A program made the position numbers and the translations under genes. DNA of 52,393 bases from Bryobacterales bacterium (GTDB lineage Bacteria; Acidobacteriota; Terriglobia; Bryobacterales; Bryobacteraceae). This document shows, in pieces, positions 36,101 through 44,582 of this stretch; within the stretch, counting starts at the first letter, position 1, and every line of letters begins with the position of its first letter. The notes beneath the pieces are model-generated. The model did not search any database. It was not told where the DNA came from and worked only from the letters and a program-made list of their open reading frames with translations. Where the stretch lies: assembly GCA_947446025.1 (NCBI GenBank), contig CANFEY010000033.1:1-52393 (forward strand), written 5' to 3'.

Positions 36101-36506
36101 GTGAAGCCTCCTGCTCATTCAACTCCGCAAACGCCGGATCAACCCCCGCCTCCACCGGCCGCTCCCGTAACAACTGCGCGCAGAACGCGTGAATCGTTCC
36201 GATGGAAGCCTCTTCCAAATGCTCCAGCGCCTCCTCCAACTCCGCCCGCCCAACCTCCGACTCCAACCGAGCCGTATCCAATGCCTGCCGCAGCCGCAGC
36301 TTCAATTCCCCCGCTGCTTTGTTCGTAAACGTAACCGCCGCGATCTCCCCAATGCGAGCCTTCCCCGCGCGCAGCACCGCCACAATCCGCCCAACCAGCT
36401 CCGTAGTCTTCCCCGTCCCCGCCGAAGCTTCCACGATGAGGCTCTCATCCAGCGACTCCCGAATCCTCCGCCGCGCTTCGGTGTCTGAACTGAATTGGGG
36501 TGTCAC
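33195..36506 (-). CDS. addA: AddA-type UvrD-family helicase-nuclease
   Basis: A 1103-residue double-strand break repair enzyme that unwinds and trims DNA ends for RecA loading. Helicase motifs: Walker A in EASAGTGKTTELVGRI, FTNKAAGELK, Walker B FVDEFQDTDPLQVEIL, LVGDPKQSIYKFRRAD, LTRSFRS, LLTVHGAKGLEFPVVIL and VAATRARDLLVV. The C-terminal PD-(D/E)XK nuclease is seen in MDGVIDLAFVEDGGWVVVDFKTD with YQRQLQWYGYAL. It overlaps addB by 4 bases. The order B-A and the presence of a nuclease in both subunits fit AddAB rather than RecBCD. Confidence 0.92.
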   Translation of the reverse strand: MTPQFSSDTEARRRIRESLDESLIVEASAGTGKTTELVGRIVAVLRAGKARIGEIAAVTFTNKAAGELKLRLRQALDTARLESEVGRAELEEALEHLEEASIGTIHAFCAQLLRERPVEAGVDPAFAELNEQEASRLFQRSFRGWLEKQLGESSPGLKRAFARLAWRDSWDDGPPIEQLQYAGRKLIEWRDYPAAWRREEFAREEEIRTLLNKARELAEACSRPRRVTDALYRGLQPVRLMVQAIDRPEVAGEEPDYDVLEAQVLKLGRDLRRDTKKGSGEYGGGVLREELVNLRDGLMVWIEDFRRRSDADLAATLRDEMRGLVEEYNERKQRQGKLDFVDLLIRARDLVRNDQSVREYLQRRFKRLFVDEFQDTDPLQVEILMLLAGDEEPGKLFLVGDPKQSIYKFRRADIQLYQQVCSDLMEKGVGFVRLTRSFRSVPNIQAFVNASFETEMTGDGHAEYAPLEQHREDVAGRPSVIALPVPRPYKARLNKEAVNKSLPDAIAAFIAWLVQESGWGFAARDVAVLFRRRTQGGQDLTREYARALEARGVEHLLAGSKSFHHREEVETLRAALTAIEWPDDELSVFATLKGSLFAIPDEALYAHKKQFGRLHLFHREGAAPMVAEALELLAGLHRERNARPFAATVNALLEATRAHAGFLLRPGGNQILANVARVADLARTFEMSGGISFRGFVEELAAQAEKAEATEAPVLEEDSDGVRLLTVHGAKGLEFPVVILADLTANIAARDPDQFVDAEKKLCATRLLRCAPWELLDNEGSESFRERAEGVRVAYVAATRARDLLVVPAVGDEPFPTEGWLSPLDKALYPARDEWRGAREAEGCPTFGKVSVLDRPRDYDGQPEMSVKPGLIVPQMGSHAVVWWDPRALQLGAESDYGLRQEELLRDDGGVSYTLYQEWRAGRAAAIAAGARAEFEVFSPSQTSLGPPEEVAVEYVEVAKKVRPGGRRFGALVHAVLQDVGLGGAVHRVTEMNARVLGATAEEAAAAEEAVAAALGHPLLERARAAERCHREYPVTLRLDGNRVMDGVIDLAFVEDGGWVVVDFKTDADGAGKRAQYQRQLQWYGYALMRLTGMKARGVLLGV

Positions 36507-39466
36507 GCCATCCCCCGAATCTCGATCAACGAATCCAGCCGCTCATCATCCCGATCCTTCTTCCCCACCCGCCGCTCTTCATAAGGCCCGCACACCACCC
36601 GGTAATCACAAATCCCGCAAGCATCCTTATCCGGCACCGGCGGCAAAAATCCCGACGCCACCATCCCATCCATCCCCGCGAGTACTTTCCCAACCACCCC
36701 CCGAGCCCGCTCATCCAGCGCGATCTGCACCGTGGTGTACCCGCCCCTCTGCGTCGCATACACCAGCCGCCCGCTCTCCACCGCCGCCCCCAGCTTCTTC
36801 TCCGCAGCCAACGCATAGAGCAACGGCTGCAGATGCTTCCCCCCGCCCGTCCACCGCGGAATCACCTCAGGAGCCTTCCCCGTCTTGTAATCCGTCACCC
36901 GCCGCAAATCCCCGCGAGCCTCCACCACATCAATCCGTCCGCGCAACCGCACCCCCGGAAGCTCTTCCTCGAACGGCAACTCAAACTCCACCGGCGTCCA
37001 CTCATACTCGTTCGTCGCCGTGAAATGCAGCCACCCCCGCAAGTCCGTCCGCAATCCATCGATCTCCGAAGCCCACACCCTCGGAATCGCCGGGGCCAAC
37101 TTCTCCGCATACTCCCCCGCAACCCGCGTAATCGCCGCCTCCAGCCGAGCCATCGCCTCCGGCAGCCCATCCACCGTCACCGGCAACATCCCCGCCGCCT
37201 GCAGTTCCTTGTTCAACGAAAACTGCACCGCGTGAAACAACGACCCGCGCGTCATCGGATCCAGCTGCTCCAGCGGAGCCGCCTCTTCCCGCGCCCGCAA
37301 CCCGAAAATCCCGTGCAGCGCGAACTTGTACGGACACACCGCGAAGCGCTCCAGCGACGATGGCGACCATTCCCGCGCCGTCAACCGTTCCGCCTCCAAC
37401 GCCCCTTCGGCTACAATCAGCCCATCCGCCGCCCACCACTTGTGATTCCAGCGATACCAGCGCGCCCGCAAGCTCCGCGCCGCCGTTGCGCTCACCTTCA
37501 GCACATGCTGCGCCGAGTGCCCCGCAATCGCCGTCAGATCGTACTCCGCGTCGTCAATCGCATCGCCGCTCAACTTCGGAGCCGGCCAATTCAACCGCGC
37601 GGGCGCAGCCTCCCGAGCCTCGCGTTCAAACGCGTTCAACTCCGGTACAGCCCCGTAGATCGCGCGCGGCAATTCCAACGCATAGAAACTCGGCACCCGA
37701 GGCCGAGCCTCCGCCACCTCCATGCGCGGGTACGACGCCACCAACAAATCCCGAGCCGCCGCCACCGCCAGATGCAACCGCTGCCGCTCCTCATGCACCC
37801 GATCCGGCCTCAACGGCAAATGCGCATCCACCACGCGCCGGAATTCGTCCAGCAGCAACGGATCTTCGCTCAAGCGCTGCGGGAATAGCCCCTCGGCCAG
37901 CCCCGGCAGGAACACCACCCCGAACTCCCGCCCCCGAGCCTCATCGATCGACCCCACAAACACCCGCCCCCAGCGCCGCGCCGCAGGCTCATTGCGCAGG
38001 AACCGCAACCGGTCGCTGAGCACCTCCAAAACTTCCTCCAGCGAAGCCGGTCCCACGTCGCCCATGGGCTCAAACTCCGCCAGCGCAGCCAGCACACCCT
38101 CCGGCCCGCGCAACGCCCGCCGAGCCAGCGCCCCCAAGCTCGCAAGCCAATCCTTCCACGCCGCCGCGCGGGGCAATGCCGCCAGCGCGTCAATCAACGG
38201 CATCGCGAACTCCCGCAAGTTGCGCAACTGCATCAGCCGCTCAGCGTTCGCCTCCGCGTTCAAAGACCACTCTGCCTCCAGCCCCAGTAGCCGCCGCTCC
38301 CACCGGTCCCGCCCGCCGATCACCGCCGCGTCCACCAGATACTGCTCCCACCGCCGAGGAGTCGGCCGATCCGCTTCCGGCGCAGGCTCTGCCGTAACGT
38401 CCTCCTCCGGCCCCACCCACTCCACCGGCACAGGACCCTGAGGAATCTGCCCCAGAGACATGTACTCCGCAAATCGCGACGCCGAAAGATTCTCCGCCGC
38501 GCAACTGAGCAGCGCCAAAAAAGCACGCCCCGCCGGGTCGGGCCGCGCCGAGCCCTTGCTGAAGTGCGCCGGAATCTCCGCCCGTCGCAACGCGTCTTCG
38601 ATCAAGGGCTGGTAGCGCTCAGGGTTACGCAGGAAGATCGCCACTTGATCGAACGCCGCGCCGCCGCGCGCCAGCCGCAGAATCCGCCGCGCGATCTCCA
38701 CTGCCTCCAGCCCCTCGCCAGGTGCCGAAAAGAACTCGAACTTCCCGTCCGCCTCCGGGAACGCCTCGGCAGACGGCTCAAACAAATTCCGCCGCAGATG
38801 CGCCAGCGAATCGGTGGCAGAATCGTCGCCCTGACCGAGCTCCGCCACCAACGCCCGCGGAGCGTGACGGATCAGCGCCTCAAACAACCCAACGTGGGCA
38901 TGCGATTCCAGCGGCAAGTCCAGCGCCGCCACGGGCAACCCCGCCCACCGGTGCCGCCCCTCCTCCACCGCCTCGCGAGCCAGCGCAATCATCCCCGCCA
39001 GGTCAACCAGCCCCCGCTCGTCCAGTTCGTCTTCGTAGAGGGTGAGCAGCGTCGCCAGGTCATGCGCCGCCGCTCCAGCGACCTCTAACGCCTCCGGTGT
39101 TGTCCCCGCCAGCCGCAACTCCCGAATCGTCCGCGCCAGCGCCTTAGAAAATCCCGGCAACCCCGCCACCGGCGAAAAGTAGGAAAGCGTCGCCTCCTGC
39201 CGAGCCTTGAACACCACCCGAGCCGCCAGCGCTTCGCTCCCCAGCCCGCTCAGCGGAGCCACCCCCGCCTCCGCCATCGGCCCCTGCGCCAATTGCCGCA
39301 CTAACTGAGCGAGTGTCAGCCGGTGAACCCCGGCGGTATTTTGAAACAGCGAAAACCCTGTCCCGGGTAAAACCACGAGCAATTCCGGAAATTCCGCCCC
39401 GAATTTCTCAACTGCCGCGCACAGTATGCCGTTCGACCACGACTGCGCTATGTCGATTTGAGGCAC
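36503..39466 (-). CDS. addB: AddB-like nuclease subunit with Fe-S cluster
   Basis: A 987-residue partner of AddA, starting at GTG. Little of the helicase-like half is recognisable, and no Walker A is seen, so it is an inactive helicase scaffold. The C-terminal nuclease has LRGRIDVVEARGDLRRVTDYKTGK (Asp and DxK) and four cysteines for a [4Fe-4S] cluster: FAVCPYKFALHGIFG plus CGICDYRVVCG. Length is shorter than Bacillus AddB (about 1160). It is the first gene of the addBA pair and no other recombination gene is adjacent. Confidence 0.85.
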   Translation of the reverse strand: MPQIDIAQSWSNGILCAAVEKFGAEFPELLVVLPGTGFSLFQNTAGVHRLTLAQLVRQLAQGPMAEAGVAPLSGLGSEALAARVVFKARQEATLSYFSPVAGLPGFSKALARTIRELRLAGTTPEALEVAGAAAHDLATLLTLYEDELDERGLVDLAGMIALAREAVEEGRHRWAGLPVAALDLPLESHAHVGLFEALIRHAPRALVAELGQGDDSATDSLAHLRRNLFEPSAEAFPEADGKFEFFSAPGEGLEAVEIARRILRLARGGAAFDQVAIFLRNPERYQPLIEDALRRAEIPAHFSKGSARPDPAGRAFLALLSCAAENLSASRFAEYMSLGQIPQGPVPVEWVGPEEDVTAEPAPEADRPTPRRWEQYLVDAAVIGGRDRWERRLLGLEAEWSLNAEANAERLMQLRNLREFAMPLIDALAALPRAAAWKDWLASLGALARRALRGPEGVLAALAEFEPMGDVGPASLEEVLEVLSDRLRFLRNEPAARRWGRVFVGSIDEARGREFGVVFLPGLAEGLFPQRLSEDPLLLDEFRRVVDAHLPLRPDRVHEERQRLHLAVAAARDLLVASYPRMEVAEARPRVPSFYALELPRAIYGAVPELNAFEREAREAAPARLNWPAPKLSGDAIDDAEYDLTAIAGHSAQHVLKVSATAARSLRARWYRWNHKWWAADGLIVAEGALEAERLTAREWSPSSLERFAVCPYKFALHGIFGLRAREEAAPLEQLDPMTRGSLFHAVQFSLNKELQAAGMLPVTVDGLPEAMARLEAAITRVAGEYAEKLAPAIPRVWASEIDGLRTDLRGWLHFTATNEYEWTPVEFELPFEEELPGVRLRGRIDVVEARGDLRRVTDYKTGKAPEVIPRWTGGGKHLQPLLYALAAEKKLGAAVESGRLVYATQRGGYTTVQIALDERARGVVGKVLAGMDGMVASGFLPPVPDKDACGICDYRVVCGPYEERRVGKKDRDDERLDSLIEIRGMA

Positions 39467-39552
39467 CCCGGCTCCTGCGAAAAATATTTGCCAACACCTG
39501 TAACCACAGCCCGCCCACGAGCGTTTCTACAGGCAACTAAATCCCCGTTACG

Positions 39553-39596
39553 AAGCGGGCACTCAACCCCTTTTCACCCAAATCGAGTGCCCGCTT
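39553..39596. repeat. 12-bp perfect hairpin between addB and secreted protein gene
   Basis: Arms aagcgggcactc (39553-39564) and gagtgcccgctt (39585-39596) with a 20-base loop. It lies downstream of the 39606 gene on its strand, so it could end that transcript, but only the plus strand has a T-rich tail (tccccttcttt). The surrounding 39467-39605 stretch has no gene. Confidence 0.6.
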
Positions 39597-39605
39597 TCCC
39601 CTTCT

Positions 39606-40079
39606 TTACTGCCGTTCCCAGAGCACTTGGTTGTGAACCGTTTCGCCCTTCGCGTTCTTCCCCGTCTGCTCCACCGTCCGCGATTTCCCGTCCGCCGAAA
39701 CTACCGTCTGCGCCGTGATGGTCACCTTCCCGCCCTTCTTCTGGACGATCTGGTAACTCCGCTCCCCAGTCTTGCTGAAGGCGTAGCTGTCCACGTCAGG
39801 ATTCCCCGTCGCCGGACTGTCTTTACCATCGAACGCTCCCACCACCTCGACGTGCTGCTTCTCGCCCTTGCCCGTAACCGTATCCTGCGTACCCTTCAGC
39901 CCGCCCTTGTAAGGTTCGTACCGCTTGGTGCTGTTCTTCGGCGCGGGACCCGGGCTGTACTTCGACTTCTCCACGTTCACTTTCCAGGTGCCGAACAGCG
40001 GCTCGTTCCCCTGAGCCATCAGCCCCACGGCCACCACAAACACCGCCGTCAAGTTGAGCCACAACATTTTTGTGCGCAT
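39606..40079 (-). CDS. Secreted hypothetical protein, copy B
   Basis: A 157-residue protein with a signal peptide (MLWLNLTAVFVVAVGLMAQ). The mature part starts FGTWKVNVEKSKYSPGPAPK and predicts a small beta-barrel-like protein (KRYEPYKGGLKGT, YAFSKTGERSYQIVQKKGG). It is a tandem paralogue of the gene 2 bases upstream on the same strand. Pattern W..N...SKY.PG is common in acidobacterial secreted proteins of unknown function. No catalytic residues recognised. Confidence 0.75.
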   Translation of the reverse strand: MRTKMLWLNLTAVFVVAVGLMAQGNEPLFGTWKVNVEKSKYSPGPAPKNSTKRYEPYKGGLKGTQDTVTGKGEKQHVEVVGAFDGKDSPATGNPDVDSYAFSKTGERSYQIVQKKGGKVTITAQTVVSADGKSRTVEQTGKNAKGETVHNQVLWERQ

Positions 40080-40081
40080 GT

Positions 40082-40558
40082 TTACTGCCTTTCCCAGAAC
40101 ATTGAGTTACTGACTGCTTCGCCCTTTGCGTTCTTCCCCCGCTGCTCCACCGTGCGCGTCTTAGCGTCCGGCGCGACCACGGTGGTCACGGTGTACATCA
40201 ACTGCCCGGCCTTTTTCTGGATAATTTCGTAGGTCCGTTCCGCCGTCTTGCGGAAGGAATAGGTGTCCACCTCAGGATTCCCCGTCGCCGGATTGTCCTT
40301 CCCATCCCACTGCGCGGGCGCAATCTCGATGTGCTGCACCTCGCCCTTAGCGGTGGTGGTGTCCTGCGTAGCCTTCACCCCGCCCTTATACGGCTCATAC
40401 CGCTTGGTGCTGTTCTTAGGTGCCGGCCCCGGCGTGTACTTCGACTTCGCCACGTTCAGCTTCCAGATGCCGAAGATAGGCTCTGGAGCCTGCGCAATCA
40501 ACCCCGTCGCCACCACGAATACGGCGGCCAAATTAAGACAAAGGATCATCTTCCTCAT
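40082..40558 (-). CDS. Secreted hypothetical protein, copy A
   Basis: A 158-residue exported protein with signal peptide MRKMILCLNLAAVFVVATGLIAQ. It matches copy B over the full length (FGIWKLNVAKSKYTPGPAPK, KRYEPYKGGVKATQDT, TYSFRKTAERTYEIIQKKAG, NSMFWERQ at the end). The two probably arose by duplication and are one transcript. Role unknown. Confidence 0.75.
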   Translation of the reverse strand: MRKMILCLNLAAVFVVATGLIAQAPEPIFGIWKLNVAKSKYTPGPAPKNSTKRYEPYKGGVKATQDTTTAKGEVQHIEIAPAQWDGKDNPATGNPEVDTYSFRKTAERTYEIIQKKAGQLMYTVTTVVAPDAKTRTVEQRGKNAKGEAVSNSMFWERQ

Positions 40559-40594
40559 TCTGACTCCTGAATTCTGAATTCTGAATTCTCAACT

Positions 40595-42526
40595 TCAATC
40601 TTCATCATGCTGCGCCGCCAGCGTATTGATCACACTCATATCTTCCAGCGTAGTAACATCCCCCGCCACCGTCTTGTTCGTAACCAGCTCACGCAGCAGG
40701 CGCCTCATGATTTTCCCGGAACGCGTCTTGGGCAGCGCGTCCGTGAAGCGGATCTCCTCAGGCCGAGCGAACGCTCCGATCTCATGCGCCACCCAATTGC
40801 GCAGTTCCTTGCCCAGCGCCGTATGATCGTGCGCGCCTTTCTTCAGGGTGACGAAGCAGCACACCGCTTGCCCGGTAATTTCGTGCGGCTTGCCCACCAC
40901 CGCCGCCTCCGCCACCGCCGCGTGCTTCACCAGCGCCGACTCCACTTCCATCGTGCTCAGCCGATGCCCGCTGACGTTCATCACGTCATCCACGCGCCCC
41001 AGCACCCAATAGTAGCCGTCTTCATCGCAGCGCGCCGCGTCGCCCGTGAAATACGCACCCGGAATCTGGCTCCAATACTGCTCCTTGTAGCGCTCCGGAT
41101 CGCCCCAAATGGTGCGGATCATGCTGGGCCAAGGCCGCCGCATAATCAGGAAGCCCTCCTGCCCCGGCACCACCTCGTTGCCCTTGATGTCCACGATGGC
41201 CGGCAGCAACCCAGGCATCGGCAGGGTACCCGACCCCGGCTTCAGCGGCACAGCCCCCGGCATGGGAGCAATCAAAATCCCGCCCGTCTCCGTCTGCCAC
41301 CACGTATCCACAATCGGACACCGCCCCTTGCCGATCACGCGGTGATACCACTCCCACGCCGCCGGATTAATAGGCTCGCCCACCGACCCCAGCAGTCGCA
41401 AGCTCGACAAATCGTGCCCATTCGGCCACTGCTCGCCCTGCCGGATCAGCGCCCGAATCGCGGTCGGCGAGGTGTACAGAATGTTGACCCGATACTTCTC
41501 CACAATCCGCCACCACCGGTCGAACGCCGGATAGTCCGGAGCGCCTTCATACAGCACTCCCGTGGCACCCGCCGATAGCGGACCATACACGACGTAGCTA
41601 TGCCCCGTCACCCAGCCGATGTCGGCGTTGCACCAGAACGTGTCTTCCTCGCGTAGATCGAACACCCACTTCATCGTCGCCGTAACATACGTCAGGTACC
41701 CGCCGGTCGTGTGAAGAATCCCCTTGGGCTTGCCGGTGGTCCCCGACGTGTACAACACGAACAACGGATGCTCACTGTCCAGTGGCACCGCGGGGCAATC
41801 TTCCGTGGCCGTCTCATCCAGATCGTGCCACCACAGATCGCGCCCGTCCTTCATCGTCGTCTCAGACCCCGTGCGCCGGTAGACGATGCAATCCCGCACC
41901 GTGGGGCATTCTTCCAGCGCCTCATCCACCGCGGGCTTCAGCTTGATCTCCTTGCCGCGCCGGTACCCACCATCCGCCGTGATCACCGCCGCCGCACCCA
42001 GGTCCTGAATACGAGCCTTCAATGCCTCCGCCGAAAATCCGCCGAACACCACGCTGTGAATGATCCCCAGGCGCGTACACGCCAGCATCGCCACCACGGC
42101 CTCCGGAATCATCGGCATGTAGATGATCGCCCGGTCCCCAGCCTTGTGTCCCCGCGCCTTCAACACGCTGGCAAAGCGTACAACAAGCCGGTGCAAGTCG
42201 AGGTACGTGATCGCCCGCTGCTCCCCCGGCTCGCCTTCCCACTGAATCGCGACCTTGTTCTTGCGCGGCCCATCCAGATGCCGGTCCAGGCAGTTGTAGC
42301 TGACGTTCGTCTTCCCCCCCACAAACCACTGCGCCGCCGGCGGCTGCCAATCGAGCACGGTCTTCCACGGCTCAAACCAATGCACCTCGCGCCGGGCAAC
42401 ATCGCCCCAAAACTCCTCTGGATCCCGCAGGGCGTCGTCATAGAGGGCACGATACCCCTCCATCCCCTGCACCCGCGCGCGGCGGACAAATTCTTCTGAT
42501 GGTGGAAACACGTCAGGCTGGCTCAT
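40595..42526 (-). CDS. acs: Acetyl-CoA synthetase
   Basis: A 643-residue AMP-forming acyl-CoA synthetase that converts acetate, ATP and CoA to acetyl-CoA. Family signatures: the AMP-binding loop [69 protein letters not shown] and the C-terminal lysine in [17 protein letters not shown], which is the residue controlled by acetylation in well-studied homologues. Length is typical. The gene is divergent from the protease-like gene with about 68 bases between. Confidence 0.95.
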   Translation of the reverse strand: MSQPDVFPPSEEFVRRARVQGMEGYRALYDDALRDPEEFWGDVARREVHWFEPWKTVLDWQPPAAQWFVGGKTNVSYNCLDRHLDGPRKNKVAIQWEGEPGEQRAITYLDLHRLVVRFASVLKARGHKAGDRAIIYMPMIPEAVVAMLACTRLGIIHSVVFGGFSAEALKARIQDLGAAAVITADGGYRRGKEIKLKPAVDEALEECPTVRDCIVYRRTGSETTMKDGRDLWWHDLDETATEDCPAVPLDSEHPLFVLYTSGTTGKPKGILHTTGGYLTYVTATMKWVFDLREEDTFWCNADIGWVTGHSYVVYGPLSAGATGVLYEGAPDYPAFDRWWRIVEKYRVNILYTSPTAIRALIRQGEQWPNGHDLSSLRLLGSVGEPINPAAWEWYHRVIGKGRCPIVDTWWQTETGGILIAPMPGAVPLKPGSGTLPMPGLLPAIVDIKGNEVVPGQEGFLIMRRPWPSMIRTIWGDPERYKEQYWSQIPGAYFTGDAARCDEDGYYWVLGRVDDVMNVSGHRLSTMEVESALVKHAAVAEAAVVGKPHEITGQAVCCFVTLKKGAHDHTALGKELRNWVAHEIGAFARPEEIRFTDALPKTRSGKIMRRLLRELVTNKTVAGDVTTLEDMSVINTLAAQHDED

Positions 42527-42579
42527 GGTTCGTTCTCAGGGGATTGTATCAGGTCCAGATGAGCGCTCGAAAAAGCAAC

Positions 42580-42597
42580 TATAATACGAGTCAAATG
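42580..42597 (+). promoter_or_regulatory. TATAAT 10 bases before a start codon
   Basis: TATAAT at 42580-42585, then ATG at 42595-42597. If it is the -10 element, transcription would begin almost at the ATG, giving a leaderless mRNA. No ribosome site and no clear -35 are present. Confidence 0.35.
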
Positions 42598-44031
42598 CCC
42601 CGTTTTCTTGCGCTCCTTCTCTTCGCCGGTCTCTGCGTAGCGCAGTCGTCCGTGAAACTCGTGCGCTCCCTGTCGGGTCCCTCCGGCAAAGTCATCGGCG
42701 CACAGTTCGTGTTGGATGAAACCCGCAACCGGTTCGTCTTCCCCCAGGACCGGGCCTTGATGATCGCTTTCGATTGGGATGCCCAGCCAGGTGACCACAC
42801 CATGACCGGGGTGTGGAAAGGGCCGGATGGGCGGGTGGTGTACATCTCTCCCGACGTTCGGATAAAAACAGAAACTACGCAACTGCGGGGCTACTGGACC
42901 TACGAGTTGTATCCCACGACCCAGCCCGGCTTTTGGTCACTGGAAGTACGTGTTGACGGACAACCCGCCGGTTCACACAACTTTGAGTTGGTCATTCCTG
43001 CTCAACCCGCGCCGCCTACAGCACCCACTGTGGGTGACGTGTACCGCTCCACTGTGAATTCCCTCGTATGGGTTCACAGCTTGGATGACCAGGGCCGCCG
43101 TATCGGCAGCGCCAATGGATTCGTCATCGGCAAGGACCGCGTCGCCACCGCTTTCCAGGCAATCGATTCGGCCACCAGTCTGGACATCGAGTTTGCCGAC
43201 GGCAAAATCGTCCACACCACGGAAATCTGGGACTGCAGCCGCCTGCAAGACTGGGCCATTGTGAAGGTCGACACGCGGGACACTCCTGCTTTGGTGTTGG
43301 AGCAACCCGGAGCCTCTTTCATCGGCGAACGCCTGCTGGTGTACAACGTCGAAGAAAGAGCCACGCGCGCGTTCGGCGGAGTGGATATTAGCGGACTTGG
43401 GAATGATCCGGTGTTTGGTCCGCGTATCCAGTTTTCACCGCGCATGCCGCCGGAAGCGGCCGGTGGACCGCTGTTGTCTCCCGCCGGAAAGGTTGTCGGG
43501 ATCGTCGGTGGCAGTGACCGCCCGGGTTCACGCTTTGAGCTTACAGGCATCGCCGGCCGGGTTTTCGTGAGTGACACGTCCCCGCGCTCCGCCACTCCCA
43601 TCTCTCTAGTGGGTGAGCTTCCAGCAGTTCCCATCACGCTGAAGGCTCTGGCTGAAGCGCGCGTGTTGACAGCACCCGTGAAGCCTACTCCAAATTTCGC
43701 GCTCGGCATCACCACGCTCGCGTCGAATAGCAAGGATGTCGAAACCCGCCCCACCCTGGTAACAGAATTCTCCCGCAGGGACGGCGTCTTAATCTACTCC
43801 GAATGGATCAAGCGCGATGACAAGCCCAAGGGCACAATTGGCGCAAGAGTCTACGACGCTCAGAACCGCGCCGTTGCGGACGTTGGTTCACGCCCCGCGA
43901 CCCTCACGAACGCCGAGACCCGCTTTCGCGTGACGCTCAACCTGAGCAACTCGCCCCGAGGGACCTATCGTGTGGACATCGAGTGGAACGATCAGCCGGT
44001 ATGGCGCACATTCGTGACCCTTATTGACTAG
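42595..44031 (+). CDS. Secreted trypsin-fold protein lacking two catalytic residues
   Basis: A 478-residue exported protein; the ATG at 42595 gives the signal peptide MPRFLALLLFAGLCVAQ. Residues 20-130 are a beta domain of unknown type. Residues about 150-310 look like a trypsin/HtrA-type double beta-barrel: GSANGFVIGKDRVATAF, LQDWAIVKVDTRD, AAGGPLLSPAGKVVGIVGG. Where the catalytic His is expected (VLTxxHV in HtrA) there is ATAFQAI, and the GNSGGPL serine site reads EAAGGPLL. Only the Asp is kept (DWAIVKV), so it should be an inactive protease-like protein. The rest (about 330-478) is a second beta domain. Confidence 0.7.
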   Translation: MPRFLALLLFAGLCVAQSSVKLVRSLSGPSGKVIGAQFVLDETRNRFVFPQDRALMIAFDWDAQPGDHTMTGVWKGPDGRVVYISPDVRIKTETTQLRGYWTYELYPTTQPGFWSLEVRVDGQPAGSHNFELVIPAQPAPPTAPTVGDVYRSTVNSLVWVHSLDDQGRRIGSANGFVIGKDRVATAFQAIDSATSLDIEFADGKIVHTTEIWDCSRLQDWAIVKVDTRDTPALVLEQPGASFIGERLLVYNVEERATRAFGGVDISGLGNDPVFGPRIQFSPRMPPEAAGGPLLSPAGKVVGIVGGSDRPGSRFELTGIAGRVFVSDTSPRSATPISLVGELPAVPITLKALAEARVLTAPVKPTPNFALGITTLASNSKDVETRPTLVTEFSRRDGVLIYSEWIKRDDKPKGTIGARVYDAQNRAVADVGSRPATLTNAETRFRVTLNLSNSPRGTYRVDIEWNDQPVWRTFVTLID

Positions 44032-44033
44032 CG

Positions 44034-44057
44034 GTTCATCCGCCTGGACGGGTGAAC
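44034..44057. terminator. Possible hairpin between convergent genes
   Basis: Arms gttcatcc (44034-44041) and gggtgaac (44050-44057) pair with one G-T wobble around an 8-base loop. It lies between the stop of the protease-like gene and the stop of the alkyltransferase-like gene. No T-run follows. Confidence 0.35.
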
Positions 44058-44066
44058 TTACAAGTC

Positions 44067-44375
44067 TCAGTCGAGTTCCCAGACTCGGAACTCGTGCTGG
44101 TGGGCGGCCATATCCACGCGCGGGCCGCGGAAGGTGACGCCTTCCAGTTTCAGGCGAAGGCGTTGTTCGGCGGCGGCTTGCCCACGCAGCTTGATCTCGC
44201 CCCCGGCACCCAGGACGCGCTGCCAGGGCAACGCAGGGACAGGCGTCGTGCGCAGCAGACGGGCCACCGCCCGGTGATTCAGCGGATATCCGGCGGCGGC
44301 TGCGACTTGGCCGTAGGTGGCGACGGAACCTTTGGGGATGGAGCGGATGAGGCGGCGGAACGCGTCGTCTCTCAT
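44067..44375 (-). CDS. Alkyltransferase-like (ATL) DNA-binding protein
   Basis: A protein of about 102 residues from the ATG at 44375 (MRDDAFRRLIRSIPKGSVATYGQVA). It matches the MGMT DNA-binding domain: GSVATYGQVAAAAGYP, NHRAVARLLRTTP, then PWQRVLGAGG where true alkyltransferases have PCHRV. The alkyl-accepting cysteine is replaced by tryptophan as in ATL proteins, which flag O6-alkylguanine for nucleotide excision repair. The usual His is glutamine. The open frame reaches back into the tRNA gene, so a start at 44375 (or 44402) is preferred. Confidence 0.8.
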   Translation of the reverse strand: MRDDAFRRLIRSIPKGSVATYGQVAAAAGYPLNHRAVARLLRTTPVPALPWQRVLGAGGEIKLRGQAAAEQRLRLKLEGVTFRGPRVDMAAHQHEFRVWELD

Positions 44376-44423
44376 TTCCTTGGGACCAATGCGGGCCTTC
44401 ATCTGACTTCGAAGGGCAGGAAT

Positions 44424-44499
<76 letters not shown>

Positions 44500-44582
44500 G
44501 CTCACGGGAAACAGTCCGTGGGGACTACTGCAATTGTCGCGAACCTGTGGCGGAAAGTCAATTGGCGTGCGAAACTCGGAGC

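Noticed and set aside
40567-40590. TGAATTC tandem heptamers (three copies)
   Set aside because: Too short to call a functional element; probably a small slippage repeat before the secreted protein gene.
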